Shown: positions 5,162 to 5,493 of the stretch, piece by piece | Numbering within the stretch: position 1 is the stretch's first letter | Layout of the letters: each line of letters begins with the position of its first letter | Assembly: GCA_030600745.1 (NCBI GenBank) | Contig: JAUVLL010000238.1 | Span: forward strand, 1 to 5,493 | Origin: Spirochaetaceae bacterium | GTDB taxonomy: Bacteria; Spirochaetota; Spirochaetia; B11-G9 | Reading direction: 5' to 3' | Length of the DNA stretch: 5,493 nt | Position numbers and translations under genes: made by a program | Notes under the pieces: generated by a model | The model's database searches: none | What the model was told of the DNA's origin: nothing | Seen by the model: the letters and a program-made list of their open reading frames with translations, nothing else

Positions 5162-5493
5162 TTATAGACACTCCGTACTACCCGAAAACCAACATAAGGA
5201 ACACGGCAGGCAGGCTGCAATGCCTTTCTGTACCAGATTCTGCACCCCCGGTTATCGAAAAAAGAGCTGCCCCCCCGGACAACTTTCACGGACCCTGTAT
5301 CCGCCCCGACGGGATTTGTATCTCCATCCTGAATGCCTGTGTAACCCCTCACATACCAGCCGGAAGTCCACTCATAGACGTTGCCGCTCATATCATATAG
5401 TCCAAGTTCGTTCGGAAGTTTCGCTCCAACCGTGTTTGTGTATTTCCCGCCATTATCGAAATACCAGGCAACTTCATCAACGTTATTGCTGCC
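5158..5493 (-). CDS. SUMF1 / formylglycine-generating-enzyme-fold protein, C-terminal part (5' end outside window)
   Basis: The frame is open from the window edge to TGA at 5160-5158, giving 111 residues; a Met codon at 5391 lies inside the domain and is not the start. The sequence follows the C-terminal half of the FGE-sulfatase/SUMF1 domain: GSNNVDEVAWY, VGAKLPNELGLYDMSGNVYEW, a GW(Y) segment, TNPVGADTGSVKVVRGGS, a CR pair, and a terminal VGFRVVRS. Catalytic FGEs carry two active-site cysteines in the region after the RGGS motif. Here RGGSSFFDNRGCR has only one cysteine, so sulfatase activation by the usual copper-dependent mechanism is unlikely. It may be a binding domain or another SUMF1-fold enzyme of the EgtB/PvdO type. 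The N-terminus, and so any signal peptide or fused domain, is not visible. It is coupled to the downstream kinase by a 4-base overlap, hinting at a sensory or accessory role. Confidence 0.93.
   Translation of the reverse strand, partial: GSNNVDEVAWYFDNGGKYTNTVGAKLPNELGLYDMSGNVYEWTSGWYVRGYTGIQDGDTNPVGADTGSVKVVRGGSSFFDNRGCRIWYRKALQPACRVPYVGFRVVRSVYK

Overview
All six genes in this window lie on the minus strand, so the biological reading direction runs from the right edge to the left. The genome looks bacterial and Gram-negative-like: two lipoprotein signal peptides, strong AGGAG-type Shine-Dalgarno sites, a soluble von Willebrand A protein with a signal peptide, and two different sensor-kinase-type proteins. 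Base composition is moderate, and by eye genes 1-2 look more AT-rich than the protease and kinase genes. SUMF1-domain proteins, 7TM histidine kinases and small lipoproteins together fit a free-living spirochaete or a similar environmental bacterium. No gene here fixes the taxon, so that is a weak inference.

Layout in transcription order. (i) 5493-5158: C-terminal 111 residues of a SUMF1/formylglycine-generating-enzyme-fold protein, cut by the window edge. (ii) 5161-3566: a complete 531-residue 7TM sensor histidine kinase of the HisKA_3 (NarL/DesK-like) class. It is coupled to (i) by a 4-base ATGA overlap, and no response regulator is visible. (iii) A 113-base gap containing a 7+7 inverted repeat. 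(iv) 3452-2856: a very acidic, unrecognised lipoprotein. (v) 2845-2273: a small matrixin-like zinc metalloprotease lipoprotein (HExxHxxGxxH plus Met-turn), probably started by TTG 10 bases after the stop of (iv). (vi) A 341-base intergenic region. It holds a REP-pair-like GC-rich element (2164-2227), three hexamers repeated at exactly 11-base spacing that resemble an OmpR/PhoB-family binding site (2047-2074), and an imperfect GC-rich inverted repeat in the presumed leader (1952-1990). (vii) 1931-603: an exported VWA-domain protein with an intact MIDAS. (viii) 596-9: a membrane-anchored protein resembling only the sensory half of a histidine kinase. It sits 6 bases after, and in the same frame as, the VWA gene.

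Functional picture. The window reads as three cell-envelope pairs: SUMF1 protein + 7TM kinase, acidic lipoprotein + lipoprotein metalloprotease, and VWA protein + membrane-anchored sensor stub. The first two pairs may share a transcript or be separated at the 3522-3545 inverted repeat. The third very likely has its own promoter in the intergenic region. The most interesting items are the kinase-less sensor coupled to the VWA gene, the 11-base-period operator-like array in front of them, and the linked lipoprotein/protease pair. No known defence system, CRISPR array, RNA gene or transposase is visible.
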